Shown here in pieces: positions 42,897-52,233 of a stretch of 64,000 bases of DNA. A program made the translations under genes and the position numbers. The notes under the pieces are model-generated. The model ran no database searches. It had not been told where the DNA came from and saw nothing but the letters and a program-made list of their open reading frames with translations. The stretch is taken from assembly GCA_018001935.1 (NCBI GenBank), contig JAGNHB010000001.1:186001-250000 (forward strand), in the 5' to 3' direction. Each line of letters starts with the position of its first letter. Within the stretch, counting starts at the first letter, position 1. The stretch comes from Acidobacteriota bacterium (GTDB taxonomy: Bacteria > Acidobacteriota > JAAYUB01).

Positions 42897-44531
42897 TTAT
42901 TGTCGGGGCGGCCGGTCGAGGGCGGCCCGGAGGACCTTCGCCAGGGTGACCATGGGGAAGGGTTTCTGGATGACGTGTTCGATGCCCATCTTGCGTGCTT
43001 CCGGGAGGATCGAAGGCACGCTGAACCCGGTGCAGATGACGATGGGGACGTCCGGCCGCACCTTGCGGACTTTCCGGGCCAGCTCGAAACCGGAGAGCTT
43101 CGGCATCGTCAGGTCGATCACGAGGGCGTCGATCCCCCCCGGGTTCTGCTCGAAGCGGTCCAGGGCCTCGTGGCCCGATCCACAGGTGGTGACCCGGTAG
43201 CCGTACCCCGTGAGGATCTGCCGGTACAGCCGGGCCACAAAGCGCTCGTCGTCCGCCACCAGCACCCGTTCGCGGCCCCGGAGGGCGGCGAGGTCGTCCG
43301 GGAGGGGGGCGTCGTCGGGGATGCCCCCGGAAAGGCAGAGCGGGAAGTGGATCTGGAAGGTGCTCCCTTTTCCGGGCTCGCTGCGGACCACGATGGCGCC
43401 GTGGTGCGCTTTCACGATCCCGTAGACCACGGGGAGGCCGAGGCCGTGCCCGAAACCGACCTCCTTGGTGGTGAAGTAGGGCTCGAAGATCCGTTCGATG
43501 ACCTCGGCGGGCATGCCCATCCCCGTGTCGGCGACGGAGAGGGTGGCGCAGCGGCCGGGCGGGAGTTCGAACACCCCGGGCACGTTCTCCCGGACGTCGG
43601 TGACGGCGAGGCTGACGGTCATCCGGTGACTGTCCGCGGTCTCGGGTTTGTCCAGCTCCATCATGGCGTGGTAGGCGTTCGTCATGAGGTTGACGAGCAC
43701 CTGCTGGACCTGGGTGAGGTCGCCGAGGATCTGGGGGCAGGCAGGGTCCACGTCGAGGCGGATGTCGATGCTGGCGGGGATCGTCGGGCGCAGGAACAGG
43801 TACGCCTCGTCGATGACCTCCTGGAGCCGGATCGGGATGAATTCCGGCTCGCCCCGGTGCCCGAAGGCCAGGATGCGGTTGACCAGGTCCCGGGCGCGTT
43901 TTCCCGCTTTCAGGACGTGATTGAGGTTTCGGAGGACCTCGGCGTCCAGGCCGGGATGCTCGACCGCCAGTTCCGTGAAACCCAGGATGACGCTGAGGAC
44001 GTTGTTGAAGTCGTGGGCGATGCCCGACGCGAGGGTCCCGATGGCTTCCAGTTTCTGCGCCTGGAGGAGCCTCTCCTCGATGAACCGGGCCCGTTCCTGC
44101 TCGCCACGGAGGTCGGTGATGTCCGTGGCCATGCCCACCATCCGAAGGGGCCAGCCTCCGGCGTCCCGGGACATCACCCGCCCGCGGTTCTGGACCCACC
44201 GCCACTCCCCCGACCGGTCCCGGACCCGGAAGTCCGACACCAGGACGGGCGTCAGCCCCTCGAGGTGTTCGTTCATCCGTGCCAAAAAATCCGGGTAATC
44301 GTCCGGGTGGATGATGTCCTTCAGGCCGGGGGGGGCGGGGCGCACCCCGTTGGCCGGGGTTTCGAAAAGCTCCAAGATCCGGAGGGCGATCACGGTCTCC
44401 CCCGAATGGACGTCCCACTCCCAGAAACTGGTGCCGGAAACCGGGCGGAAAAGGTCGAACCCCGCCCCCCCGTTGGCGCCGGGAGCGGGGTTGGTCAGGG
44501 GGGCCGGCTGTTCTTTACGTCGCTTGCTCAA
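42897..44531 (-). CDS. cytoplasmic hybrid histidine kinase with PAS and receiver domains
   Basis: A 544-residue protein without membrane helices. A PAS domain (about residues 30-145) is followed by a HisKA dimerisation helix (H172 in GIAHDFNNVLSVILG), an HATPase domain (N in VLVNLMTNAYHAM, VADTGMGMP, GFGHGLGLPVVYGIV) and a C-terminal receiver (VLVADDERFVARLYRQIL ... LVIDLTMPKLSG). The C-terminal receiver can be an acceptor or an attenuator. The TTG start has AAGGTGAGGG upstream and lies about 20 bp beyond the stop of the DUF6599-like gene. Confidence 0.93.
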   Translation of the reverse strand: MSKRRKEQPAPLTNPAPGANGGAGFDLFRPVSGTSFWEWDVHSGETVIALRILELFETPANGVRPAPPGLKDIIHPDDYPDFLARMNEHLEGLTPVLVSDFRVRDRSGEWRWVQNRGRVMSRDAGGWPLRMVGMATDITDLRGEQERARFIEERLLQAQKLEAIGTLASGIAHDFNNVLSVILGFTELAVEHPGLDAEVLRNLNHVLKAGKRARDLVNRILAFGHRGEPEFIPIRLQEVIDEAYLFLRPTIPASIDIRLDVDPACPQILGDLTQVQQVLVNLMTNAYHAMMELDKPETADSHRMTVSLAVTDVRENVPGVFELPPGRCATLSVADTGMGMPAEVIERIFEPYFTTKEVGFGHGLGLPVVYGIVKAHHGAIVVRSEPGKGSTFQIHFPLCLSGGIPDDAPLPDDLAALRGRERVLVADDERFVARLYRQILTGYGYRVTTCGSGHEALDRFEQNPGGIDALVIDLTMPKLSGFELARKVRKVRPDVPIVICTGFSVPSILPEARKMGIEHVIQKPFPMVTLAKVLRAALDRPPRQ

Positions 44532-44551
44532 CCCTCACCTTCGACGTCTCG

Positions 44552-45481
44552 TCATCGGGCGGTCCCGGGGACGGCCGGGGCCGCGGCGGGACCCTTCAGT
44601 TTACGTCCCAGCTCGGCCAGTGTTTCCGACTTTCCCTCGCCGGTCATGCCCCAGATCCACGCGTCCCGGAAGGCGATCTCCACGCGGCCGGCCTGGGGGT
44701 CGTCGATGGTGCCGCCCCCGGACGGGCCGGACAGGTCCGGGCCCGAGCCGGCGGACGCCTTCCACCTGCCGAGGAGGGCCCGGGCCGCGTCAGGGGAAGC
44801 CGACCGGGTGAAGAACAGGGTGAACCGCTTGCCGTCCGCGGTGTACTCCGCCGAGAAGACGTTTTCCAGGAAGGCGAGCCCGAGGTAGTCCTTCGACGTG
44901 AACATCTCGCTCCGTTCGACCTGGCCGGCGGACGGGAAGCACTCCAGTTCGGGGGGAAACCGGAACGGTCCGCCGATTCGCCCCGCCAGTTCCCGGGCGA
45001 AGGTCCCCGGGGCGTCCGCCGCTTCGGGGGACGCCCCCTCCAGGCTCACCTTGACGTAACAGTCCCCGGCGAGGAAGTAAACTGACCCGTCGCCGGCGTA
45101 CCCTTCGGCGCCCAGGGGGAGAAACGAACCCTTCGCGGGGCGCTCCCGGCTGTAGACGCCGAAAGCGTGCAGGGGGCCGCCCATCCGGTAGACGTCGACC
45201 GTCAGGGCCGCTTTCCCGCCGTTCTCGTAGCGGGCGGCGGCCAGCTCCCGGAAGTCGTACTGAAGGAAAAGGTCCGCGGCGCCGTCGATGTACTCGAAGA
45301 GGGTCTCCCGGGTGTAGGCGGTGGGGCCTTCCACCATCTTCCAGCCGGCCACCTGCGGGAACAGGCCCGGGCCGGTCCCCTTCGCCGGTCCGGCCCCGGC
45401 CGCAGGGGCGCTCGACAGGAGCACCGGTAGAACGAAAGCGAAGACGCAGAGACGGGGTTTGGCGAGGAAGGGTGCATGCAT
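44552..45481 (-). CDS. secreted DUF6599-like protein
   Basis: A 309-residue protein with a signal peptide (LCVFAFVLPVLLSSAPAAG). The mature protein has the pattern AYTRETLFEYIDGAADLFLQYDF, FGVYSRERP, FLPLGAEGYAGDGSVYFLAGDCYVKVSLEG, which matches DUF6599-type secreted proteins of Acidobacteriota and other soil bacteria. The likely role is unknown. The start at 45481 is picked because upstream residues derive from a dispersed repeat; ribosome site GAGAGG. Confidence 0.75.
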   Translation of the reverse strand: MHAPFLAKPRLCVFAFVLPVLLSSAPAAGAGPAKGTGPGLFPQVAGWKMVEGPTAYTRETLFEYIDGAADLFLQYDFRELAAARYENGGKAALTVDVYRMGGPLHAFGVYSRERPAKGSFLPLGAEGYAGDGSVYFLAGDCYVKVSLEGASPEAADAPGTFARELAGRIGGPFRFPPELECFPSAGQVERSEMFTSKDYLGLAFLENVFSAEYTADGKRFTLFFTRSASPDAARALLGRWKASAGSGPDLSGPSGGGTIDDPQAGRVEIAFRDAWIWGMTGEGKSETLAELGRKLKGPAAAPAVPGTAR

Positions 45482-45558
45482 GTTCGTGTGCCTCTCGAAA
45501 GTCCGGGGACGGCAGTCCCTCGTCGGTGTGCCGGGTGGCCGAAGTCCTATCAACTCGT

Positions 45559-45592
45559 GCTCATCCGTGTCCATCCGTGTTCATCCGTGGTC
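45559..45592. repeat. CATCCGTG tandem repeat
   Basis: Three 11-12-bp units around CATCCGTG(T/G). Related units at 5119-5146 and, in inverse orientation, 52419-52445. Confidence 0.6.
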
Positions 45593-45611
45593 GTTTCCCG
45601 CCCCGCCCGGG

Positions 45612-46817
45612 TCAGGAAACGAAGGCCGCGGGCACGGTGCGGAGGGGGAGCACCTCGGCGAGGCGCTCCCGGACGTCGATCCCCCGGGCGCAGCGCGCCG
45701 TGCACTCCGCGCAGCCTTCGCACGGGTCTTCCGGCAGGTCGAGGGACCGCAGGAGGTCGCGGGCCTCCTGCCGGTTGCGGTAGCCGAAGGCGTACATGTA
45801 GCCGCGCATGGCGTCCGGGAGGGGCAGGCCCCTCGGGCAGAGGCTCGCGCACCGGCCGCAGCCCTGGCAGTAGAGCCCGGCCTGCCCTCCGGGCGCGAGG
45901 GCCTCGCGATCGGCGGGGGTCAGGGTCAGGTCCCGCAGGACGGCTGCGTCGGTCTTGAGCTGGTCGAAGGTGGTGAAGCCCGGGATGGCGGTGCACACGG
46001 CCGGGCTCTGCAGGGACCACTTCAGGGCGGCCGCCATGTCGATGGGCCGGGTCCGGGCCTTGTCCCAGTACACGCCCGCCTGGGTCTTCATCACAATCAC
46101 CCCCAGGCCCGCTTTCGCGGCTTCCTCGATCGCCTTCCGCACCTCGTCGCGGTGGTCCTGCCGGAAATTGTAGGCGGTCAGCACCACGTCGTAGAACCGG
46201 CTTTCCGCCGCGGCCCGGATGACCTCCGGTTCGTTGGCGTGGGTGGTGACGCCCACGAATCGGGCCCGCCCCGATTTCCGGATGGTTTCCAGCGCCTTCA
46301 GGAGGGGTTCGAAAAGGGCGGCCTCCCGCTTCGAGACGTTGTGCAGGTAGAGGATGTCGACGTATTCCATCTGCAGCCGCTGGAGGCTGACGGAGAACTG
46401 GTTCACGAACTCGACGGCCGAGGTCGCGGCGCTGAAGAGACCGGTGGAGCGGTCCATCCCCCCGCCGGGGACCTTGGTGGCGATGACGAAGGAATCGCGC
46501 TTCCGCCCCTTGAGGACCTCCCCCAGCATGGTCTCGTTGCGGCCCTGCTGGTAGCGGTGGGCGGTGTCCAGGTGAACCATCCCGGCGTCCAGGGCCGCTT
46601 CGACGAGCCGGGGGTTGTCGGCGTTCATCACCCCCATGCTCACCACGGGCAGGGAGATCCCCGTGCGGCCGAGGGTCCTCCGGATGACGGGCTTTTCCGC
46701 GGCCTTCGCCGGCGGCGCCGCGGCGGAGAGGACGGAGGGCAGGCCCGCTGCCGCCGCGCCCGTCAGCCCGAGGCGCAGGAACGCTCTCCGGTCCATGCCT
46801 TCATCGCGATTTTTCAT
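45612..46817 (-). CDS. Tat-exported aldo/keto reductase with ferredoxin-like clusters
   Basis: A 401-residue protein. A twin-arginine signal (MDRRAFLRLG, followed by a hydrophobic Ala/Gly stretch) leads to an aldo/keto reductase barrel (about residues 50-315: HLDTAHRYQQGRNE, IATKVPG, VDILYLHNVS, VGVTTH, VIVMKT, PGFTT). Two Cys clusters (CQGCGRCASLCP and CEGCAECTARC) at the C-terminus can hold two [4Fe-4S] clusters. Such proteins are thought to act in the periplasm with an electron carrier; substrate unknown. The start at 46817 has GGAGGACA upstream and 14 fewer residues than the open frame. Confidence 0.88.
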   Translation of the reverse strand: MKNRDEGMDRRAFLRLGLTGAAAAGLPSVLSAAAPPAKAAEKPVIRRTLGRTGISLPVVSMGVMNADNPRLVEAALDAGMVHLDTAHRYQQGRNETMLGEVLKGRKRDSFVIATKVPGGGMDRSTGLFSAATSAVEFVNQFSVSLQRLQMEYVDILYLHNVSKREAALFEPLLKALETIRKSGRARFVGVTTHANEPEVIRAAAESRFYDVVLTAYNFRQDHRDEVRKAIEEAAKAGLGVIVMKTQAGVYWDKARTRPIDMAAALKWSLQSPAVCTAIPGFTTFDQLKTDAAVLRDLTLTPADREALAPGGQAGLYCQGCGRCASLCPRGLPLPDAMRGYMYAFGYRNRQEARDLLRSLDLPEDPCEGCAECTARCARGIDVRERLAEVLPLRTVPAAFVS

Positions 46818-46893
46818 CGTTTGTCCTCCAGTTCCATGGGTTGCGTGCAGTCCGGGCAAACGGGAAGGAGCGGCTCGAAGCGCTCCTGGAAAC

Positions 46894-48219
46894 TCACTTC
46901 GCGGGCGCCGCGGCCGCGGCGCTCTCGCGGGCGAACCGGGCCAGCAGGTCGCCCACGGCGTCCCGGTGGACCATGAACGTCAGCATTTTCAGCCGGATGT
47001 AATCGTCCCGGTAGAAGTAGTACCCGGGCAGCCCCCGCTGGGCCGAGCGGGACGAGTCCTTGATCAGGTACCAGTCGTGGCCGTCCAGTTCCGTGTGCCC
47101 CACCACGTGGATCCCGTGGTCGTCGGTGGAACAGCCGGCGTCGAAGCGGTACTCCCGGGCGCTCTGGTCGATCCGGTCGCCGGGGATGTCGAAGGGGGGG
47201 ACGACGGCCGTGTCGTGGTCGGCGATGTACCCGGGTTCCGAGACGTCGCCCCCGATGCACACGGTGAACCCTTTTTTCACCGCCCCGCGGAGGGCGTCGT
47301 ACCAGGCGTCCAGGGGAACGTTGTGGTACTCTTTCCCGTGCCAGTAATTGTCCGGCACCTTGTACTCCCCCTTCGCCCAGAACGGCTCGTAGAGGAAGGA
47401 CATGAACTCCACGTAGGCGTCCAGGTCGAGCCGGAGGACGTCGCGGAGGTACTCGGGCGGCGTCAGGGAGCGGCCGCCCACCTCGATCTTCTCCGGGGGC
47501 CGTCCCAGGTGACGGTCGAGGATGAGACGGACGGACCCGGTGACCAGGTCCTCGTCCCACATCTCACTCGATTTCACGCAGGCGAGGTACCCCTTGAGAT
47601 CTTCCATGAGCGGCCCCTGGTCGAAGACGACGGCGCCTTTCACCAGGCCGGTGTAGTCGGTCTCGCGGACGATCCCGTACTGCTTCCAGCGCAGGATCAG
47701 GGCGGCGCTCTGGGAGCCTTCGCCGAACTCGCTTTTGCCCTTTGTCCTGACGAACTCCCGCGCCTTTTCCACGAACTCCCAGTAGACGGTGAAGGGTTCC
47801 GAGAGCTTGACCGTCAGGCCGTGGACCCGGTGGATTTCCGACTCCATCAGGGACGTGGCGGAAAAGCACCAGCAGTTCCCGGTCCACCACTGGCGCTTCG
47901 GCGGGAGGTGCCAGAGGGCGGCGAAATCGTCCTTCGAGCGGGGGCGGACCACGCCCGTCACGTCGAAGGTCAGCTTCCGCGAGGGCTTCTCGTCCTCCGC
48001 GGAGTAGACTCTCCCCTTCCGCTCGGCCCGGAGCTTGTCCCGGTCGGCTTCCTCCTGCTTCTCACGGTCGAGCAGGACGTAATCCCGGTAGAAGGCCGTG
48101 TCGGAAGGCCCCTTCACCGCGGGCTTCGCGGGGGCGCCGCCCGCCGTCTGGGCGGGGAGGGGACGGGCGAACAGGCACAGCAGCGCGGCAACCGCCAGGG
48201 GCCCCAAACGAAAAAACAT
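46894..48219 (-). CDS. secreted papain-like (C1) peptidase
   Basis: A 441-residue papain-like enzyme of the bleomycin hydrolase/aminopeptidase C group. A signal peptide (residues 2-22) is followed by a long region up to the active-site motif WTGNCWCFSATSLMESE (Cys nucleophile). The catalytic histidine is in DDHGIHVVGHTELDGHDWYLI. The Asn that usually follows (in NSWG) is Asp in KDSSRSA. The insertion of about 200 residues between them is typical of this group. Because it has a signal it probably works in the periplasm. GGAGC lies before the ATG at 48219; the frame could also start at 48252 but that has no site. Confidence 0.82.
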   Translation of the reverse strand: MFFRLGPLAVAALLCLFARPLPAQTAGGAPAKPAVKGPSDTAFYRDYVLLDREKQEEADRDKLRAERKGRVYSAEDEKPSRKLTFDVTGVVRPRSKDDFAALWHLPPKRQWWTGNCWCFSATSLMESEIHRVHGLTVKLSEPFTVYWEFVEKAREFVRTKGKSEFGEGSQSAALILRWKQYGIVRETDYTGLVKGAVVFDQGPLMEDLKGYLACVKSSEMWDEDLVTGSVRLILDRHLGRPPEKIEVGGRSLTPPEYLRDVLRLDLDAYVEFMSFLYEPFWAKGEYKVPDNYWHGKEYHNVPLDAWYDALRGAVKKGFTVCIGGDVSEPGYIADHDTAVVPPFDIPGDRIDQSAREYRFDAGCSTDDHGIHVVGHTELDGHDWYLIKDSSRSAQRGLPGYYFYRDDYIRLKMLTFMVHRDAVGDLLARFARESAAAAAPAK

Positions 48220-48247
48220 GATCAGTGCTCCTTGCCGAAAATGAGAG

Positions 48248-48276
48248 TTCATCCGTCGAACGGATTATTTTATAAT
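48248..48276 (+). promoter_or_regulatory. promoter of the amino-acid permease gene
   Basis: TTCATC (48248-48253), 17 bp, TATAAT (48271-48276). It is overlapped by the palindrome at 48251-48265. Confidence 0.55.
48251..48265. promoter_or_regulatory. palindromic operator-like site
   Basis: ATCCGT-CGA-ACGGAT, a perfect 6-3-6 palindrome, lying between divergent genes and overlapping the -35/spacer of the permease promoter. It is likely a repressor or activator site. The peptidase ATG at 48219 is about 35 bp away. Confidence 0.5.
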
Positions 48277-48317
48277 GGCCGCGGCCGACAGGCAACACGT
48301 TTCCAAGGAGGCGGCGC

Positions 48318-49931
48318 ATGGGCGGGGCTTTGCTTCGGACGAAATCGCTCCAGAAGATTATGGCGCAGACGGAGGAAGAGGGGCACAAGCTGAAGAAGTC
48401 CCTCCGGGCCTGGGACCTGGTGGCCATCGGGATCGGCTGCAGCGTGGGGGTGGGGATCTTCGTCCTGCCCGGCGTGGAAGCGGCCAAGCACTCCGGGCCC
48501 GGCATCATCCTGGCCTTCGCCCTGACGGCGGTCACCTGCGCCTGCAGCGCGCTGAGCTACGCGGAGTTGGCCTCCATGCTCCCCGTCTCGGGCAGCGCCT
48601 ACACCTACGGCTACGCGACCCTGGGCGAGATCTTCGCCTGGATCATCGGGTGGGACCTCGTGCTGGAATACATGGTGGGCGCCTGCCTCGTCTCCATCGG
48701 TTGGAGCGCCTACTTCACCAACATGGTGAACCACCTGCTGAAGAACTCCGGATTCGCCATCCCCGCCTTTCTCACCGCCTCCCCCCTCGTGGAGGAGGGC
48801 CCCGGGTGGATCAACCTCCCCGCGATGCTGATCGTGGCCGTCATTGCGTGGCTGCTGATCCGGGGCATCAAGGAGAGCGCCCGGGTCAACCTCGCCATCG
48901 TCATCGTCAAGGTCGCCGTCATCGGGGTCTTCGTCTGTGCCGCCGCCGGCTACGTCGATGCGAAGAACTGGGATCCCTTCCTCCCCTTCGGGTTCTCCGG
49001 GGTCATGACCTCCGCCGCCATCGTCTTCCTGGCCTACGTGGGCTTCGACGCCGTGTCCACCACCGCCGAGGAGGCCGTCAACCCCCGGCGGGACATGCCC
49101 ATCGGCATCATCGGCTCGCTGGTGGTCACCACGCTCCTCTACATGGCGACCTCCGCCGTCATGACCGGGGTGGTGCACTACCCGGAACTGGGCGTGGCGG
49201 ACCCGCTGAACAAAGTGCTCGACGTCCTCAAGATGCCCTGGGTGCAGGGGTTGGTCAGCGTCGGCGCCATCGCGGGGATCACGAGCGTGCTCCTGGTCCT
49301 GCTCATGGGCCAGCCGCGCATCCTCTTCGCCATGTCCCGCGACGGCCTGCTCCCGCGGGCCTGGTCCAACGTGCACCGGAAATACCGGACCCCACACGTG
49401 ACCACCCTGGTGACGGCCCTGGTCGTGGCCGTGGGCGCAGGGCTGCTGCCCATCGAGGATGTGGCGGAGCTGTGCTCCATCGGGACCCTCTTCGCCTTCG
49501 TGATCGTCTGTGCCGGAGTCGTGGTGCTCCGCTTCACCCGGAAGGACCTGCACCGCCCGTTCCGCGTCCCCGGCGGTTGGACCTGCGCCGTCGTGCTGTG
49601 GCTGGTCATGGCGGGGTTCGTCCTGCTCATCGGCCACTTCCTCAGCCTCGGCCGCCCCGGTTTCTACGAGTGTTTCTTCCTGATGACGCCCGCGGGAAAA
49701 GCCATTGTGCTGGGCGGGGCGGCGGTGGTTTTCGTCCTGCTCCGGCAGTTCATCCTGCAGATCATCGGCATCGCCATGTGCGTCTACCTGATGCTGAGCC
49801 TTCCCTGGCTGACCTGGGCCCGGTTCGGGGTATGGCTGGCCATCGGCCTGCTGATCTACTTCTTCTACAGCCGCACCCACAGCCTCGCGGCAACAGAGGA
49901 AACCGCCAAGGAGGCCGGCGAGGAAGCCTGA
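48318..49931 (+). CDS. APC-family amino-acid permease (cationic amino acid type)
   Basis: A 537-residue permease with 13-14 predicted helices. The N-terminus (RAWDLVAIGIGCSVGVGIFVLPGVEA) has the APC substrate/sodium binding region G-IG-GIFVL, followed by SYAELASMLPVSGSAYTYGYATLGEI, the CAT-type signature, and FLAYVGFDAVSTTAEEAVNP in the middle. Takes up amino acids using a cation gradient. AAGGAGG precedes the ATG. Its neighbour across the divergent promoter is a papain-like peptidase; release and uptake of amino acids may be linked. Confidence 0.92.
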   Translation: MGGALLRTKSLQKIMAQTEEEGHKLKKSLRAWDLVAIGIGCSVGVGIFVLPGVEAAKHSGPGIILAFALTAVTCACSALSYAELASMLPVSGSAYTYGYATLGEIFAWIIGWDLVLEYMVGACLVSIGWSAYFTNMVNHLLKNSGFAIPAFLTASPLVEEGPGWINLPAMLIVAVIAWLLIRGIKESARVNLAIVIVKVAVIGVFVCAAAGYVDAKNWDPFLPFGFSGVMTSAAIVFLAYVGFDAVSTTAEEAVNPRRDMPIGIIGSLVVTTLLYMATSAVMTGVVHYPELGVADPLNKVLDVLKMPWVQGLVSVGAIAGITSVLLVLLMGQPRILFAMSRDGLLPRAWSNVHRKYRTPHVTTLVTALVVAVGAGLLPIEDVAELCSIGTLFAFVIVCAGVVVLRFTRKDLHRPFRVPGGWTCAVVLWLVMAGFVLLIGHFLSLGRPGFYECFFLMTPAGKAIVLGGAAVVFVLLRQFILQIIGIAMCVYLMLSLPWLTWARFGVWLAIGLLIYFFYSRTHSLAATEETAKEAGEEA

Positions 49932-49949
49932 CGCCCGCGGAAAAAGTCT

Positions 49950-50042
49950 GGACTCATCAAACCACAAAGAACGCAAAGACTCGCAGAGAAGGTCCGAACT
50001 CCTTGATTCCAACGTGTTGCAGGCTCATCCTTCTCTGCGGCT
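49950..50042. repeat. type-B palindromic element
   Basis: CCACAAAGAACGCAAAG and CGCAGAGAAGG (49982-49992) pair with CCTTCTCTGCG (50029-50039). Same arms as the copies at 30346-30448 and 52536-52645. Confidence 0.6.
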
Positions 50043-50097
50043 GAATCGATTTTTTCGGCTTCGTGAGGGTTCCCGGTCCGATGGGCTGATGTGCGGC

Positions 50098-52233
50098 TTA
50101 CGCTTCCCGGACGACCCGGAAGCCCACGTCGTCGAACCCGCTGTCGGCCATGCGGCAGAAGCGGGAGCCAGGGGTGACGCAGACGGGGTCGGTGGACCAC
50201 GCTCCCCCCCGGGCCACCCCGAACGCCGCGGCCACCCCCTCGGTCCAGGGCCGTCCGTCCGTCGGGGCCCCGCGGTAGTCCGGGCGCCAGGTGTCGGCGC
50301 ACCACTCCATCACGTTGCCCAGGATATCGCACAGGCCCCAGGCGTTGGGGACTTTCTGCCCGACGGGGTGAACCGCGCCGTCGGCGTTTCCCTGGTGCCA
50401 GGCCATGTCGTTGAGGCGGGGCGGGGCGGTTTCCGGCCCTCCCGCCCTGCAGGCGTACTCCCACTCCGCCTCCGACGGCAGGCGATAAGCGGCCCCCGGG
50501 GCCTTCGCCGCCAGCCACCGGCAATAGGCGGCGGCGTCGGGGAGGCTCACCCCCACCACCGGGCGCCGGTCGGCCGTGGTCGCCGGGTGGGGGGGCCGGG
50601 GATCGGGCGCCGCCTGGCCGGCCGGGAGGCGGGCGCCGGTTTCCCGGCGGAAAGGGCCGTATTCCGAGACGGTCACCGGGTACCGGCCCATCCAGAACCC
50701 CCGGGCGATCCCGACCTTGTGCCGGGGCCACTCGTGGAAGTCCCCGCGGTTTCCGAACCACCGTTTCTTCACGCCCATCACGAAGGCGCCCGGCGGGACC
50801 CAGACGAGAACGAGGCCGCTGCAGGGGTCGGTCCACGCCTGCCCGGGGCGGGGGGCACGGGGGGGGGCGACGGCGCGGGCCGGGGGCTTCGGCTCCTCCC
50901 GCGGGGCCTCGGGCGGCGGGGCCGGGGCACCCAGGGTGATCACCGGCCGCACCGTGCCCCGACCCGGTCCCGGCGCAGCGTCCGGGACCTCGGCCGGGCG
51001 GGTCGGCGGGGGCGGCGGCCCGGCCGTCGGGGCGCCGGGAGCGGGGGGAGCTGTTTCCCCGGTCGGGGTTGGCGGCGGACCGCCGGCGCTTTCTCCCGCA
51101 CCGGGGACTCCCCGCGCGGGGAGCCGAAGCGTCGGGACGACGTCCTCGCGGGTGACGGTGGAAGGTGCGGGCGGTCGCTCCCGGGGCGGGGAGTCCGGCT
51201 CGACGGCGGCGGCCGCCTCCGGAAGGATGGGGACCAGCTCCCAGTCCACCGGGGTCTCCAGGTCCGTGCGGATCGTGGGCGCCAGCGCCTCTTCCCGCGG
51301 CCGGTCCCGCTTTTCCCGCTCCAGGGCCCAGGACTCGTGCTCGGCCTCCTGCAGGGCGAGGAGCATCTCCGGTGCGCCGGAAAACCGGCGGGCCGGTTCC
51401 TTCGCCAGGGCCTTCCGGACGAACCGGGCCAGCGGGGGGGGGATCTGGTCCGGGAGGGGGTCGGGCTCCCGGGTCAGGATCCGGTGGATGGTGGCGTAGA
51501 GGGAAGGGGGGACCGGCAGGGGCACGAGGGGGTCGTGCGGCACGGTGTCCTTCTGCCGGAAGTCCGACGGGGGTGCGTCCTCCTCCTCGGGTTGTGACGG
51601 GGGCGTGAAAGGCTGATGCCCGGACAGCATCTCGTGCAGGATCACCCCGACGGCCCAGAGGTCGGCCTGGACGCCGCGCTTGTTGCGGAACATCTCGGGG
51701 GCCATGTAGGGGACGGTCCCGGTCAGGGACACGTTGGACAGGGTGTTGCCGAGGTGCTGCGCCAGGCCGAAGTCGGCGATGCAGGGCTCTCCGCCCCGGA
51801 GAAGGATGTTGGCGGGCTTGAGGTCGCGGTGCAGGATGGGCGGCGACTGGCCGTGCAGGTGCGCCAGGCCCTTGAGGATCCCCGTCGTCATCCGGACCGC
51901 GTCGGTCGTTGTGGGGGCCTTCCCGCCGAACAGCCGGAGCCAGGTGGCCAGCGAGCCGCCCGGGGCGAACTCGCTCACGATCACCGCGATCCCGTCGTAG
52001 ACTTCCGCCTCGAGGATGGGCAGGATGTTGGGGTGGTCGCCGACCCGGGTCCACATCTGGACCTCGCGGCGGATCAGGTCGAAGTCGGCGGTCTCCTGGA
52101 GGGCGAACTTGAGGGCGACGTCCTTGACCAGCAGGGTCGTCCGCCGCCTGGCCAGCCACACTTCCCCGAAACTGCCCGCGCCCAGGCGCTCGGTGAGCGC
52201 GAAAGGCCCGATGGTGTCCCCGGCTCGAAACAT
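50098..52233 (-). CDS. Ser/Thr kinase with C-terminal FGE-sulfatase domain
   Basis: A 711-residue cytoplasmic protein. The kinase (about residues 1-290) has GAGSFGEVW, the catalytic lysine in VALKFALQ, HRDLKPANI and DFGLA. A Pro-rich linker (about 300-455) is followed by a formylglycine-generating-enzyme-like domain (about 460-711: VWVPPGAFVMG, WPRHKVGIARGFWMGRYPVTVSEY, RLPSEAEWEYACRAGG, GNVMEWCADTW, ARGGAWSTDP, GFRVVRE). FGE-like domains in kinases usually bind rather than oxidise. Pkn1-like proteins in Myxococcus and Chlamydia share this layout. Start at 52233 with GGAGGAG upstream. Confidence 0.92.
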   Translation of the reverse strand: MFRAGDTIGPFALTERLGAGSFGEVWLARRRTTLLVKDVALKFALQETADFDLIRREVQMWTRVGDHPNILPILEAEVYDGIAVIVSEFAPGGSLATWLRLFGGKAPTTTDAVRMTTGILKGLAHLHGQSPPILHRDLKPANILLRGGEPCIADFGLAQHLGNTLSNVSLTGTVPYMAPEMFRNKRGVQADLWAVGVILHEMLSGHQPFTPPSQPEEEDAPPSDFRQKDTVPHDPLVPLPVPPSLYATIHRILTREPDPLPDQIPPPLARFVRKALAKEPARRFSGAPEMLLALQEAEHESWALEREKRDRPREEALAPTIRTDLETPVDWELVPILPEAAAAVEPDSPPRERPPAPSTVTREDVVPTLRLPARGVPGAGESAGGPPPTPTGETAPPAPGAPTAGPPPPPTRPAEVPDAAPGPGRGTVRPVITLGAPAPPPEAPREEPKPPARAVAPPRAPRPGQAWTDPCSGLVLVWVPPGAFVMGVKKRWFGNRGDFHEWPRHKVGIARGFWMGRYPVTVSEYGPFRRETGARLPAGQAAPDPRPPHPATTADRRPVVGVSLPDAAAYCRWLAAKAPGAAYRLPSEAEWEYACRAGGPETAPPRLNDMAWHQGNADGAVHPVGQKVPNAWGLCDILGNVMEWCADTWRPDYRGAPTDGRPWTEGVAAAFGVARGGAWSTDPVCVTPGSRFCRMADSGFDDVGFRVVREA

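Noticed and set aside
41259-44888. 1209-codon plus-strand open frame
   Set aside because: It runs antisense through the pseudouridine synthase, hybrid kinase and DUF6599-like genes, which have clear family motifs on the other strand. Its length is due to GC bias and lack of stops.
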